Positions 9,408-16,650 of a DNA stretch of 21,315 bases are shown here, in pieces. A program made the position numbers and the translations under genes. Under the pieces are notes generated by a model, which made no database searches, was not told the DNA's origin, and saw only the letters and a list, made by a program, of their open reading frames with translations. Source of the DNA: Hyphomicrobiaceae bacterium (lineage in GTDB: Bacteria; Pseudomonadota; Alphaproteobacteria; Rhizobiales; Hyphomicrobiaceae); contig JABSQE010000089.1 in NCBI GenBank assembly GCA_013214245.1, positions 1 to 21,315 on the forward strand. The letters are read 5' to 3'. Every line of letters starts with the position of its first letter. Position 1 is the stretch's first letter.

Positions 9408-9836
9408 TTATTGATTAATATTTTTTTTCTTAAGAGATTCTGCCACTTCCGGGGGCATGTAGTTCTCATCATGCTTAGCTAAGATAGTATCCGCATCAAA
9501 TCTTCCTGCACGAGTTAAAACACCCTCGGCAATCACGCCTTGGCCTTCTCGAAAAAGATCGGGCAGAATACCATTATAGTACACACGCACAGATTTGAGA
9601 TGATCAGTCAGATCAAATGAAATAAACTCTTTATCACCACGTACAACTGACCCACTTGCGACTAGACCGCCAAGGCGGAATCGCTGTCCATCTGTTAAAA
9701 GCCCAGCTTTAAGATCGCTAGGTGCATAAAAATACACTACGCTACCGCGCAAAGCTACCATTACTAATATAGTAGCAACAACTAGAACAGTGATGCCTCC
9801 TATTAACAGCCAAGCTCGTTGTAGCTTCCGTGTCAT
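9408..9836 (-). CDS. ccmE: Periplasmic haem chaperone CcmE/CycJ
   Basis: A 142-residue protein of normal length. An N-terminal membrane anchor spans about 9-29. The beta-barrel OB-fold domain follows, and near the C-terminus is the haem-binding signature L-A-K-H-D-E-N-Y-M-P-P-E, with His122 as the residue that would bind haem covalently and Tyr126 as the expected axial ligand. CcmE receives haem from CcmC/CcmD and hands it to CcmF/CcmH. It is the first gene of the ccmE-ccmF-ccmH series on the minus strand. The ribosome binding site is weak (ATTAAG only). A GC-rich hairpin sits 46 bases upstream of its start codon. Confidence 0.96.
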   Translation of the reverse strand: MTRKLQRAWLLIGGITVLVVATILVMVALRGSVVYFYAPSDLKAGLLTDGQRFRLGGLVASGSVVRGDKEFISFDLTDHLKSVRVYYNGILPDLFREGQGVIAEGVLTRAGRFDADTILAKHDENYMPPEVAESLKKKNINQ

Positions 9837-9881
9837 ACTTAATGTTCGCCTGTTTCATGAAAATAGTCATATATGTCTATA

Positions 9882-9897
9882 TGCGCGAAGACGCGCA
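9882..9897. repeat. GC-rich hairpin (6-bp perfect stem, 4-base loop)
   Basis: TGCGCG - AAGA - CGCGCA is a perfect stem of six pairs with a tetraloop, between the end of the TIGR02300-type gene and the start of ccmE (both minus strand). On the minus strand the sequence after the stem is AT-rich but not a clean T-run. It may weakly terminate the upstream gene or lie in the ccmE leader. Confidence 0.5.
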
Positions 9898-10005
9898 ACG
9901 GACAATACTCAGCTAGCGTGCTAAATAGCCGCACAGCAATAAGATCACACACTACATTATCTCCGCGCGGCTAAGATGGACACACCTAAATACTTAAGTC
10001 AATAG

Positions 10006-10413
10006 TCAGTTTTCATCATCTTCATCGCTGGCAGGCGCAATTATAATACCTGACATGTCGCCTCCTTCATCATCCTCTTCCTCAAGAAACGTATCATCAT
10101 TCGTACTTGATGCATTGCTCTCAATTTCCGCATCTGCGTCCTCTAAGCTAACCAAAGCATCATCATCACTAACTTCGTCACCATCACTACCGTCAGGATC
10201 GTTATTTATCGCTGTTGAGCTTGCTAAAATTGTTAGTGATTCGGCTCTTTCTACATCATCTGAGATTTCTTCTTCAAGCATTTCAGGTGCCAGGCGGTAC
10301 TCAAAACCACAGATAGGACAAAAAACTGGATCCCGGCCAAGATCATAAAATCTAGAGCCACATTCTGGATTTTGACACGTTCTCTTGGTACCTCGCACTT
10401 TACTCGTCAGCAT
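10006..10413 (-). CDS. TIGR02300-type (FYDL) zinc-ribbon acidic protein, function unknown
   Basis: A 135-residue protein of a family confined to alphaproteobacteria and usually found beside aroA. The N-terminus has a likely zinc ribbon, Cys13-x4-Cys18 and Cys32-x2-Cys35 (C-P-I-C), separated by the family hallmark R-F-Y-D-L-G-R-D-P. From about residue 46 the protein is strongly acidic, with Asp/Glu runs and no predicted fold. The frame could open at a TTG at 10432-10434, but the ATG at 10411-10413 is chosen because an AAGAGG ribosome binding site (10421-10426) lies 7 bases before it. It is transcribed away from aroA. No biochemical role is known to me. Confidence 0.88.
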   Translation of the reverse strand: MLTSKVRGTKRTCQNPECGSRFYDLGRDPVFCPICGFEYRLAPEMLEEEISDDVERAESLTILASSTAINNDPDGSDGDEVSDDDALVSLEDADAEIESNASSTNDDTFLEEEDDEGGDMSGIIIAPASDEDDEN

Positions 10414-10420
10414 TTCGAAA

Positions 10421-10426
10421 CCTCTT
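10421..10426 (-). promoter_or_regulatory. Ribosome binding site fixing the start of the TIGR02300-type gene
   Basis: On the minus strand AAGAGG stands 7 bases before the ATG at 10411-10413. It lies inside the frame that would be translated from the upstream TTG, which favours the shorter product. Confidence 0.7.
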
Positions 10427-10450
10427 ATGTCCAATTATTTTTTGAAGTCC

Positions 10451-10479
10451 TTTGACACAAAACAATAACTTATGTCAAA
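10451..10479. promoter_or_regulatory. Inverted repeat TTTGACA-N15-TGTCAAA in the divergent control region
   Basis: Two perfect 7-base arms (10451-10457 and 10473-10479) face each other across 15 bases. Each arm holds a TTGACA consensus -35, one per strand. Downstream of the plus arm a weak CAAAAT -10 follows at 18 bases; downstream of the minus arm no good -10 is visible. It may be a divergent promoter core or an operator. A third copy of the TTGACATAA string found on the minus arm occurs on the plus strand at 10521-10529. Confidence 0.45.
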
Positions 10480-10520
10480 ATAGAAAAAAGTGATTACAAC
10501 TAATAATATTTTGCATGGCG

Positions 10521-10548
10521 TTGACATAATTTATTTCAGCGCTATCAA
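10521..10548 (+). promoter_or_regulatory. Putative sigma70 promoter for aroA-cmk
   Basis: A perfect TTGACA (-35, 10521-10526) is followed after 16 bases by TATCAA (-10, 10543-10548; four of six consensus). Transcription would begin near 10555, leaving a leader of about 33 bases before the aroA ATG. Confidence 0.5.
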
Positions 10549-10588
10549 AGTTTAATTAACCGTTAATTTTAGCCAAATTTTATAATAT

Positions 10589-11920
10589 ATGTCTATTTTT
10601 ATAGTTTCAAAACGATCTGATAGTTTGTCAGGTATTATTACAGTACCTGGGGATAAGTCCATTTCTCATAGGGCATTGATTTTTGGCGCATTGTCGTCTG
10701 GAACGACAAAAATTCATGGCCTTCTTGTATCACAAGACGTTACTAACACTGCAAATGCACTTACGTCTTTAGGGGTGCCTTCGGAGATAATAAATAATAC
10801 GTGGCACATCAATGGAGTAGGTACTGGAGGTTTTATACAGCCGACTACTGCCACGTTAGATTTTGGCAACTCCGGAACTGGCGTCCGATTGATGCTTGGG
10901 GCACTTGCTGGCCACGACATTACTGTGACCTGTGTTGGGGATAAATCACTAAGTCGCCGCCCCTTGCAACGGGTCACTGCACCACTTAAACAGATGGGAC
11001 TTACTGTTGATAGCAGCTGTAATACTTTGCCTGTAACAGTGACCGGCACCACGGAGTTATTGCCTATTGAATATACACTTCCAGTACCTTCTGCACAAGT
11101 TAAATCTGCTATTTTGATCGCTGGCTTACAGGCACGCGGTACAACTTGTGTAATTGAAAATGAAGCAACACGAGATCACACAGAACGTATGCTGCGTTAT
11201 TTTGGTGCAAAAATAGAGACAAAGTGTAAAAATGGTAGAACAAGTATTTCAGTTGACGGTTACACGGAGCTAACTGGTCGTGAAGTATGGATACCGGGTG
11301 ATCCGAGCTCAGCAGCTTTTCTAATAGCTGCCGCAACGATCGTACCTGGCTCAGATCTAACACTTAACAACATCCTTTATAACCCAACACGCACAGGCTT
11401 TTACCAAAGCTTACTAGAAATGGGAGCCGATATCACACTAAAAAACAAGCGAGAGTTGGGAGGTGAGCCCGTGGTAGACATACGCGTTCGCAGTTCTAAA
11501 TTAAAAGGCATAATTGTGCCACCTGAACGTGCTCCTAGCATGATTGATGAATATCCAATATTAGCTGTTACAGCAGCTTTCGCCGCGGGCACAACTGTTA
11601 TGCAAGGTCTCGATGAATTAAAAGTCAAAGAAAGTAATCGCCTTTCTGCCACCGCTGCCGGCTTAGTTGCTAATGGTGTCGACGCAAACATTTACGATGC
11701 AACGTTAACTGTAATAGGAACACAGAGTGTGTTGGGTGGTGGTTTAGTAACAACTAATTTAGACCATCGCATTGCTATGGCTTTTTCAATATTAGGTCTA
11801 GGTGCCTTAAATGCAGTAACAATAGATGACGGCAGTGTTTTAGCAACCAGCTTTCCTGATTTTTGTTCTGTCGTGCGGAGTATAGGTGGTAACATCGAAA
11901 CGGTTTGGAGTTCGAGTTAG
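10589..11920 (+). CDS. aroA: 3-phosphoshikimate 1-carboxyvinyltransferase (EPSP synthase)
   Basis: A 443-residue protein that joins shikimate 3-phosphate and PEP in the sixth step of the shikimate pathway. Visible motifs are P-G-D-K-S-I-S-H-R (about 20-28; substrate-binding Lys23, Ser24, Arg28), G-N-S-G-T-G (93-98; active-site loop), the internal S-A-Q-V-K-S-A (168-174), M-I-D-E-Y-P (318-323; catalytic Asp320), V-K-E-S-N-R (346-351) and D-H-R-I-A-M-A (392-398). The set is complete, so the enzyme should be active. Gly96 in the loop is the residue normally found in glyphosate-sensitive enzymes, while the R-R-P-L-Q-R-V segment (about 123-129) resembles the class II lineage. No Shine-Dalgarno is evident before the ATG. 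The stop codon overlaps the cmk start. Confidence 0.97.
   Translation: MSIFIVSKRSDSLSGIITVPGDKSISHRALIFGALSSGTTKIHGLLVSQDVTNTANALTSLGVPSEIINNTWHINGVGTGGFIQPTTATLDFGNSGTGVRLMLGALAGHDITVTCVGDKSLSRRPLQRVTAPLKQMGLTVDSSCNTLPVTVTGTTELLPIEYTLPVPSAQVKSAILIAGLQARGTTCVIENEATRDHTERMLRYFGAKIETKCKNGRTSISVDGYTELTGREVWIPGDPSSAAFLIAAATIVPGSDLTLNNILYNPTRTGFYQSLLEMGADITLKNKRELGGEPVVDIRVRSSKLKGIIVPPERAPSMIDEYPILAVTAAFAAGTTVMQGLDELKVKESNRLSATAAGLVANGVDANIYDATLTVIGTQSVLGGGLVTTNLDHRIAMAFSILGLGALNAVTIDDGSVLATSFPDFCSVVRSIGGNIETVWSSS
11907..11910 (+). promoter_or_regulatory. Ribosome binding site for cmk inside the end of aroA
   Basis: GGAG lies 9 bases before the GTG at 11920-11922. It marks that GTG as the cmk start rather than the in-frame TTG at 11905. 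Confidence 0.65.
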
Positions 11921-12561
11921 TGATTATAGCAATCGACGGTCCCGCTGCATCCGGTAAAGGCACACTTGCAAGACAGATTGCAAAATTTTACGGCTATGCC
12001 TACCTCGATACAGGACTACTTTACCGCAGCGTTGCAAGGGACATCATGAGTAGTGGAGGTTCACTAGAGCTTGAGTCTGACGCCATTACCGCTGCTCTAT
12101 CTATTGATTTGAAGACTTTGTCAGATCCTAATTTGCATTTAGCTAAGATATCCGAAGCAGCTTCCATAGTGGCATTACATCCAGGCCTTCGTAAAAGTCT
12201 ATTAGAAATACAGCGCTTTTTCGTAAAAAAAAACGCGAATCCTGGGGCTGTACTTGATGGTCGCGATATCGGTACAGTTGTCTGCCCGACCGCAGACGTA
12301 AAACTCTTTATCACTGCAGATATCAATGTACGCGCCAAGCGTCGATATCTGGAATTAGATAGCGGCAAAGAAAACATCGAGTTAGAGCTCATTCTAAACT
12401 CTCTAAAAGAACGTGACAGCCGTGATTTTAAAAGAAATCAGTCTCCTTTACGTCTGGCTGAAGATGCCTTATTGCTAGATACTACTAATTTAGATAGTAT
12501 AGAAGTATTCGAAGCTGCTGACGAACTGATCAAAAGGAAGATCAGCCAACAGAACTCGTAA
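11920..12561 (+). CDS. cmk: Cytidylate kinase
   Basis: A 213-residue NMP kinase that phosphorylates CMP and dCMP with ATP. The P-loop G-P-A-A-S-G-K-G-T lies at residues 7-15. The Y-L-D-T-G-L-L-Y-R segment (about 28-36) and the D-G-R-D-I-G-T-V-V motif (about 112-120) are typical of the CMP kinase family, and a lid-type Arg-rich region follows near R-A-K-R-R-Y. The frame extends upstream to a TTG at 11905, but the GTG at 11920 gives the normal N-terminus (M-I-I-A-I-D-G-P) and has a GGAG site. Its first base is the last base of the aroA stop, so the two genes are probably translationally coupled. aroA-cmk-rpsA is a widespread bacterial order. Confidence 0.95.
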   Translation: MIIAIDGPAASGKGTLARQIAKFYGYAYLDTGLLYRSVARDIMSSGGSLELESDAITAALSIDLKTLSDPNLHLAKISEAASIVALHPGLRKSLLEIQRFFVKKNANPGAVLDGRDIGTVVCPTADVKLFITADINVRAKRRYLELDSGKENIELELILNSLKERDSRDFKRNQSPLRLAEDALLLDTTNLDSIEVFEAADELIKRKISQQNS

Positions 12562-12706
12562 ACACGTTTTCAAATCCGGTTGGTGAGCATTGCTCTTCAC
12601 AAGCAAGCGTTCGACAAAACAACATGAATCAGCAATTTGGATGCGATAGCCGTAATTTTATCATTGCGGTCTTGTGTGCTTCTGCCCTCGCTCCTGAACA
12701 AGCTGT

Positions 12707-12734
12707 TTGAAGGTATTATTGCTGATAATATAAT
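12707..12734 (+). promoter_or_regulatory. Putative sigma70 promoter for rpsA
   Basis: TTGAAG (-35, 12707-12712), a 16-base spacer and a perfect TATAAT (-10, 12729-12734). Transcription would start near 12741, about 23 bases before the rpsA ATG. It is the best promoter match I found in the window, placed in the 202-bp cmk-rpsA spacer. Confidence 0.65.
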
Positions 12735-12763
12735 GTGTTGCAGTATACCGATAGAAACCTAGC

Positions 12764-14509
12764 ATGACTGACCTGAAGGCTCAAAAAAACCAAATGATTA
12801 TTAACGAAACAGAAAACCAAATGATGCCTAGCATCGAAGACTTTGAAGCATTGCTTAATGAAACGCTTGCCGCAGACGTTGCCTATGAGGGTAATGTGGT
12901 TCGAGGCCGTGTAGTTGGAATAGAAAAAGATCTTGCTGTTATCGATGTCGGATTAAAAATGGAAGGCCGTGTGCCACTCAAAGAATTCACAGTTGCTGGC
13001 AAAGATCCTACTATAATTATTGGTGACGAGGTTGAGGTTTACCTTGAGCGTATAGAAAATGCGGCAGGAGAAGCAGTACTTAGTCGCGACAAGGCTCGCC
13101 GTGAAGAAAGCTGGGTTCGGCTGGAGAAACAATTTGAAGCTGGAGAAAAAGTTACAGGTGTTATTTTTTCTAAAGTAAAGGGAGGCTTTACCGTTGACCT
13201 AGATGGTGCTGTAGCTTTCTTACCCGGAAGTCAGGTTGACATTCGTCCGGTGAGGGATATTGGCCCGTTGATGCACCAGGAGCAGCCGTTTCAGATATTA
13301 AAAATGGATCGTCGTCGCGGTAATATTGTAGTTTCACGTCGCTCTGTCTTGGAAGAAACTCGCGCAGAACAACGGGCGGACATTGTTGCCCGACTCGGAG
13401 AAGGACAAGTTATTGATGGTGTTGTCAAAAACATCACTGACTATGGAGCATTTATCGACTTAGGCGGAATCGATGGTCTATTGCACGTGACTGACATGGC
13501 GTGGCGCCGAGTTAATCATCCGTCCGAGATCGTTACCGTCGGCGATTCAATAAAAGTGCAAATAGTTCGTATTAATCCGGACACGCAACGAATTAGTCTC
13601 GGTATGAAACAGTTACATGAAGATCCATGGCACACTATTAATACTAAGTACCCACTCGGTTCAAAGTTCAGTGGTACGGTTACGAATATCGCTGATTATG
13701 GTGCATTTGTTGAACTTGAGGCCGGAGTTGAAGGTTTGATCCATGTTTCTGAAATGAGCTGGACAAAAAAAAATGTTCATCCCGGTAAAATTGTCTCGAC
13801 AAGTCAGAAAGTCGAAGTTCAGATACTTGAGGTTGATCCTCAAAAACGGCGGATTTCTCTAGGCCTCAAGCAAACTCAAGACAACCCATGGGAAGCATTT
13901 CTCGCGAAAAATCCTAAGGGAACAGAAGTAGAGGGTCCGATACGTAATATTACTGAGTTTGGTCTTTTTATTGGCCTTGATAATGGCGTAGATGGTATGG
14001 TTCATCTTTCTGATTTAGACTGGAATAAAACGGGTGATGAAGCTATCAAGGCTTACAACAAAGGAGATACGGTTCGCGCCGTTGTTCTTGACGTTGATTC
14101 CTCCAAAGAGCGTATATCACTTGGAATCAAGCAAGTTAGTAGTGATCCGATGGAGGCTATGGAAGGTTTCAAACGAGGAGATCCTGTAACATGCGAAGTA
14201 GTGAATGTTCAGGAAAACGGTATTGAGGTCAAAATTGCTGAAAGCGACATGACTTCATTCATTAAGCGTTCCGACCTTGCTCGTGAGCGTTCAGAGCAAC
14301 GTCCAGAACGCTTCAATGTTGGAGATAAGGTTGATGCTGCCATAACATCTATGGATAAAGCAGCACGTAGAGTCGGTATTTCTATTAGATCTCTTGAGAT
14401 AGCAGAAGAAAAACAGGCTGTTGAACAATATGGCTCATCTGATTCTGGCGCCTCATTAGGTGACATTTTAGGTGCAGCTATGAAGCGTAACCTAAATACA
14501 GATGAATAA
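12764..14509 (+). CDS. rpsA: 30S ribosomal protein S1
   Basis: A 581-residue protein with six S1/OB-fold repeats at about 42-108, 126-192, 213-283, 298-370, 385-457 and 470-545, the full plan of gram-negative S1. Repeats 3-5 show the canonical pattern (G-x-V-x-N-I-T-D/E-Y/F-G-A-F-I-D-L ... G-L-L/I-H-V-S/T-D/E-M ... R-I-S-L-G-M/L-K-Q). S1 brings mRNAs to the ribosome, in particular those with weak Shine-Dalgarno sequences, which fits the many weak sites in this window. The N-terminal 20 residues are rich in Asn, Gln and Met and vary between species. No Shine-Dalgarno is visible before the ATG. Its own promoter lies just upstream. Confidence 0.98.
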   Translation: MTDLKAQKNQMIINETENQMMPSIEDFEALLNETLAADVAYEGNVVRGRVVGIEKDLAVIDVGLKMEGRVPLKEFTVAGKDPTIIIGDEVEVYLERIENAAGEAVLSRDKARREESWVRLEKQFEAGEKVTGVIFSKVKGGFTVDLDGAVAFLPGSQVDIRPVRDIGPLMHQEQPFQILKMDRRRGNIVVSRRSVLEETRAEQRADIVARLGEGQVIDGVVKNITDYGAFIDLGGIDGLLHVTDMAWRRVNHPSEIVTVGDSIKVQIVRINPDTQRISLGMKQLHEDPWHTINTKYPLGSKFSGTVTNIADYGAFVELEAGVEGLIHVSEMSWTKKNVHPGKIVSTSQKVEVQILEVDPQKRRISLGLKQTQDNPWEAFLAKNPKGTEVEGPIRNITEFGLFIGLDNGVDGMVHLSDLDWNKTGDEAIKAYNKGDTVRAVVLDVDSSKERISLGIKQVSSDPMEAMEGFKRGDPVTCEVVNVQENGIEVKIAESDMTSFIKRSDLARERSEQRPERFNVGDKVDAAITSMDKAARRVGISIRSLEIAEEKQAVEQYGSSDSGASLGDILGAAMKRNLNTDE

Positions 14510-14567
14510 ATTATTTCACTACAAACAAGCGTTATGGCTAATAGTAAATTTATGAAATACTGTTGGG

Positions 14568-14592
14568 GTGTGCCGTCACAATGGCGGTACAC
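14568..14592. repeat. Imperfect hairpin downstream of rpsA
   Basis: GTGTGCCG and CGGTACAC form an 8-pair stem with one G-T pair around a 9-base loop, 58 bases after the rpsA stop. No T-run follows, so it is not a standard intrinsic terminator. It could protect the rpsA transcript 3' end or attenuate reading into sppA. Confidence 0.45.
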
Positions 14593-14614
14593 TTCGTGGT
14601 CTAGGAGTATTATC

Positions 14615-14671
14615 ATGCATGCAATTAACCTCACGCTAGCACTGCCGTTTCTCTTGCATTTGTACTATTAG
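14615..14671 (+). CDS. Possible 18-codon leader or remnant ORF before sppA
   Basis: An ATG follows a strong AGGAG ribosome binding site (14603-14607) by 7 bases, one of the better sites in the window. It opens an 18-codon hydrophobic frame (MHAINLTLALPFLLHLYY). An overlapping frame from about 14630 is also hydrophobic (A-V-S-L-A-F-V-L-L-V) and continues toward the sppA start. It may be a small membrane peptide, a coupling leader for sppA, or a frame-shifted remnant. I do not recognise it as a family. Confidence 0.25.
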   Translation: MHAINLTLALPFLLHLYY

Positions 14672-14710
14672 TCACACATGCTTGGCGCTTAGAAAATAAG
14701 GTGCATAATC

Positions 14711-15691
14711 ATGAGTTTAGAAACCGAGGCTGTTTTAGATCGCCGGCGATTAAGGCGCAAGCTAAGCGCGTGGCGATCGTTTGCAATCATTTCAGTTGCA
14801 GGTGTGATTGCGGTTATTATATCTCTTACAGTTAATGATAGAAGTCTAATTGGCCAATTGCAGATTGCACGTGTCTCAATCTCTGGAGTAATTACTGAAA
14901 ATCGTCAGCAACTAAAGATGCTCCGCGCCATCTCCAAAGCTAAGCATGTAGAAGGGGTCATCATAGCTATCAACAGTCCAGGAGGAACAACAACAGGTGC
15001 TGAGGCTCTGTTTGAAGAAATTCGTGCGATCTCAAAAACAAAACCTGTTGTTGCTCAGTTTGGCACCGTCGCAGCTTCAGCAGCTTACATAGCCGGATTA
15101 GCCTGCGATCACATAATTGCGCGAGGTAATACAATTACTGGTTCTGTAGGAACTATTATGCAGTGGCCGGAATTCTCTGGTTTACTCAATAAAATTGGGA
15201 TTAAAATAAATGAGATAAAAAGTGGTTCTCTAAAAGCCGAACCTTCGCCCTTCAAACCCTTAACGCAGGACGCGCGTGAGGTTTCACAGGATATGATTGT
15301 TGATGGACAACGTTGGTTTATAGAACTTGTGGAAAAACGTCGTAAAATCAAAGTTAATGATATTCCTGGGTTACGTGAGGGTAGCGTTTACCTTGGCCGC
15401 ACAGCTCTTAAATACAAACTTATTGATGAGTTGGGAGGGGAGGCAAATGCAGTAGCTTGGATGACTAAGAACCATAATGTTTCATCTAAATCTAAGATAG
15501 TGGACTGGGAACCAGAGAACCAACTTGATTGGCGACTGGGACGCTCTGCAGTATTAGGAGTACTGACTGAAAATCTCTTGGATATAATGTCTTTTTTTGG
15601 TACATCGGCACTGCCCAGCCGTCTAACGGGTGCTATAACACATTATGGTCTCTTTTCCTTATGGAAACCTGATGAGATCGAAACAGAATAA
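14711..15691 (+). CDS. sppA: Signal peptide peptidase SppA, short form
   Basis: A 326-residue inner-membrane serine protease (S49 family) that cleaves leftover signal peptides. One membrane anchor spans about 23-40. The crotonase-like fold shows I-N-S-P-G-G (88-93), the nucleophile region V-A-A-S-A-A-Y (Ser123) and the general-base region I-K-S-G-S-L-K (Lys175). The 52-residue Ser-Lys spacing matches that of the short Gram-positive-type enzymes. The ATG is preceded by AAGGTG at 7 bases. It lies between rpsA and ihfB on the same strand, a standard alphaproteobacterial order. Confidence 0.95.
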   Translation: MSLETEAVLDRRRLRRKLSAWRSFAIISVAGVIAVIISLTVNDRSLIGQLQIARVSISGVITENRQQLKMLRAISKAKHVEGVIIAINSPGGTTTGAEALFEEIRAISKTKPVVAQFGTVAASAAYIAGLACDHIIARGNTITGSVGTIMQWPEFSGLLNKIGIKINEIKSGSLKAEPSPFKPLTQDAREVSQDMIVDGQRWFIELVEKRRKIKVNDIPGLREGSVYLGRTALKYKLIDELGGEANAVAWMTKNHNVSSKSKIVDWEPENQLDWRLGRSAVLGVLTENLLDIMSFFGTSALPSRLTGAITHYGLFSLWKPDEIETE

Positions 15692-15715
15692 CACATTCCT
15701 TATGAGTTAAGAACA

Positions 15716-16018
15716 GTGATAAAATCTGAATTGATTCAAAAAATAGCTGTCGCAAATCCACATCTTTATCACCGCGATGTCGAGCATATTGTTAATATAA
15801 TTTTTGATGAGATAATAGAAGCTCTAGCACGTGGGGATCGTGTCGAACTTAGAGGATTTGGTGCTTTCACTGTAAAACGACGTGCTCCTAGACTGGGTCG
15901 CAACCCTCGAACTGGAGCCACTGTTAGTGTTAGCGAAAAACATGTTCCATTCTTCAAGACTGGTAAAGAACTACGCGATCGGCTGAACAATGGTAATCAT
16001 CACGATATAAGCCATTAG
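15716..16018 (+). CDS. ihfB: Integration host factor subunit beta
   Basis: A 100-residue HU/IHF-family DNA-bending protein. The beta-arm signature G-R-N-P-R-T-G-A lies at residues 61-68, with the intercalating Pro64, and G-F-G-A-F at 47-51. The sequence V-I/V-E-L-R-G-F-G-A-F and the position next to rpsA and sppA identify it as IhfB rather than IhfA or HU. IHF bends specific sites by about 160 degrees and serves recombination, replication and sigma54 promoters. The start is GTG (15716-15718), giving the typical M-I-K-S-E-L-I; the ribosome binding site is weak. It begins 24 bases after the sppA stop and is probably co-transcribed. Confidence 0.95.
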   Translation: MIKSELIQKIAVANPHLYHRDVEHIVNIIFDEIIEALARGDRVELRGFGAFTVKRRAPRLGRNPRTGATVSVSEKHVPFFKTGKELRDRLNNGNHHDISH

Positions 16019-16147
16019 GATCATATATTGGTTTTATTCTGAAACGCATGTTACTTCTGGTACTTGTCACAACATTTAAACGCACGTATATTAATAAATT
16101 ATGTGTATATCATACTTGCAGTGGTTATTGTTAACTGCACTTGATAC

Positions 16148-16153
16148 AAGGAG
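16148..16153 (+). promoter_or_regulatory. Ribosome binding site fixing the lapA start
   Basis: AAGGAG stands 7 bases before the GTG at 16161-16163. The frame is open further upstream to an ATG at 16101, but that ATG has no such site. Confidence 0.75.
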
Positions 16154-16160
16154 CTCAAAA

Positions 16161-16481
16161 GTGCTGGGACGCTTGATTGCAATGCTATTAATTGTTGCCT
16201 TAACGGTAACTATTTTATTATTAGCTGTTGCGAATAGGCAAGAGGTGCGTTTGATATTAGACGCGACCAACAGAGACAACCCAGCCATTTATTTGTCAGT
16301 TCCGCTATCAATATTTATTCTCCTAATATTAGCACTAGGTGCATTTTTAGGCGGCATAGCTAGCTGGATCTCTCAGGGAAAATGGCGAAAAGCGGCGCGG
16401 CAGCGGGCCCTGGAGGCTATGCGTTGGAAGGTTGAGGTGGAGCGTTTGACTAAAGAACGTGATGAGAATGTAACGGGTTGA
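16161..16481 (+). CDS. lapA: LapA-domain small membrane protein
   Basis: A 106-residue protein of the LapA (DUF1049) family. Two hydrophobic helices lie at about 5-24 and 48-70, joined by a loop with the family's A-N-R-Q-E-V pattern (V-A-N-R-Q-E-V-R-L), and the basic, helical C-terminal tail (about 75-106) is probably a coiled coil. In E. coli LapA works with LapB in regulating LPS synthesis through LpxC; in alphaproteobacteria the function is inferred only. The GTG start at 16161 is preferred over an upstream in-frame ATG at 16101 because of a strong AAGGAG site. It follows ihfB, the usual alphaproteobacterial neighbour. Confidence 0.82.
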   Translation: MLGRLIAMLLIVALTVTILLLAVANRQEVRLILDATNRDNPAIYLSVPLSIFILLILALGAFLGGIASWISQGKWRKAARQRALEAMRWKVEVERLTKERDENVTG

Positions 16482-16650
16482 ATGCCTACAATCTCACAGA
16501 TTATGCATTACAGCTATAGCAACCTTACATTAGGTTAATCTCAGCTTCACGATAGTAGGATACTTTTCATCTTTATTAATTTAAAATTGTGAAGTAGATT
16601 TCATTACTAAATTCTATTAATAAAAGTACTTTTTAGTTTGTTTTGTTTGC

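Noticed and set aside
10055..10348. Ser-rich 97-codon plus-strand frame
   Set aside because: It is the antisense shadow of the acidic Asp/Glu tail of the TIGR02300-type gene; GAT/GAA codons read in reverse give Ser-rich strings.
14209..14634. 141-codon minus-strand frame over the end of rpsA
   Set aside because: Antisense to a well-supported S1 domain; no ribosome binding site or motif.
16101..16160. Upstream extension of lapA to an ATG at 16101
   Set aside because: The GTG at 16161 has a strong AAGGAG site and gives the typical LapA N-terminus; the extension has no such support.
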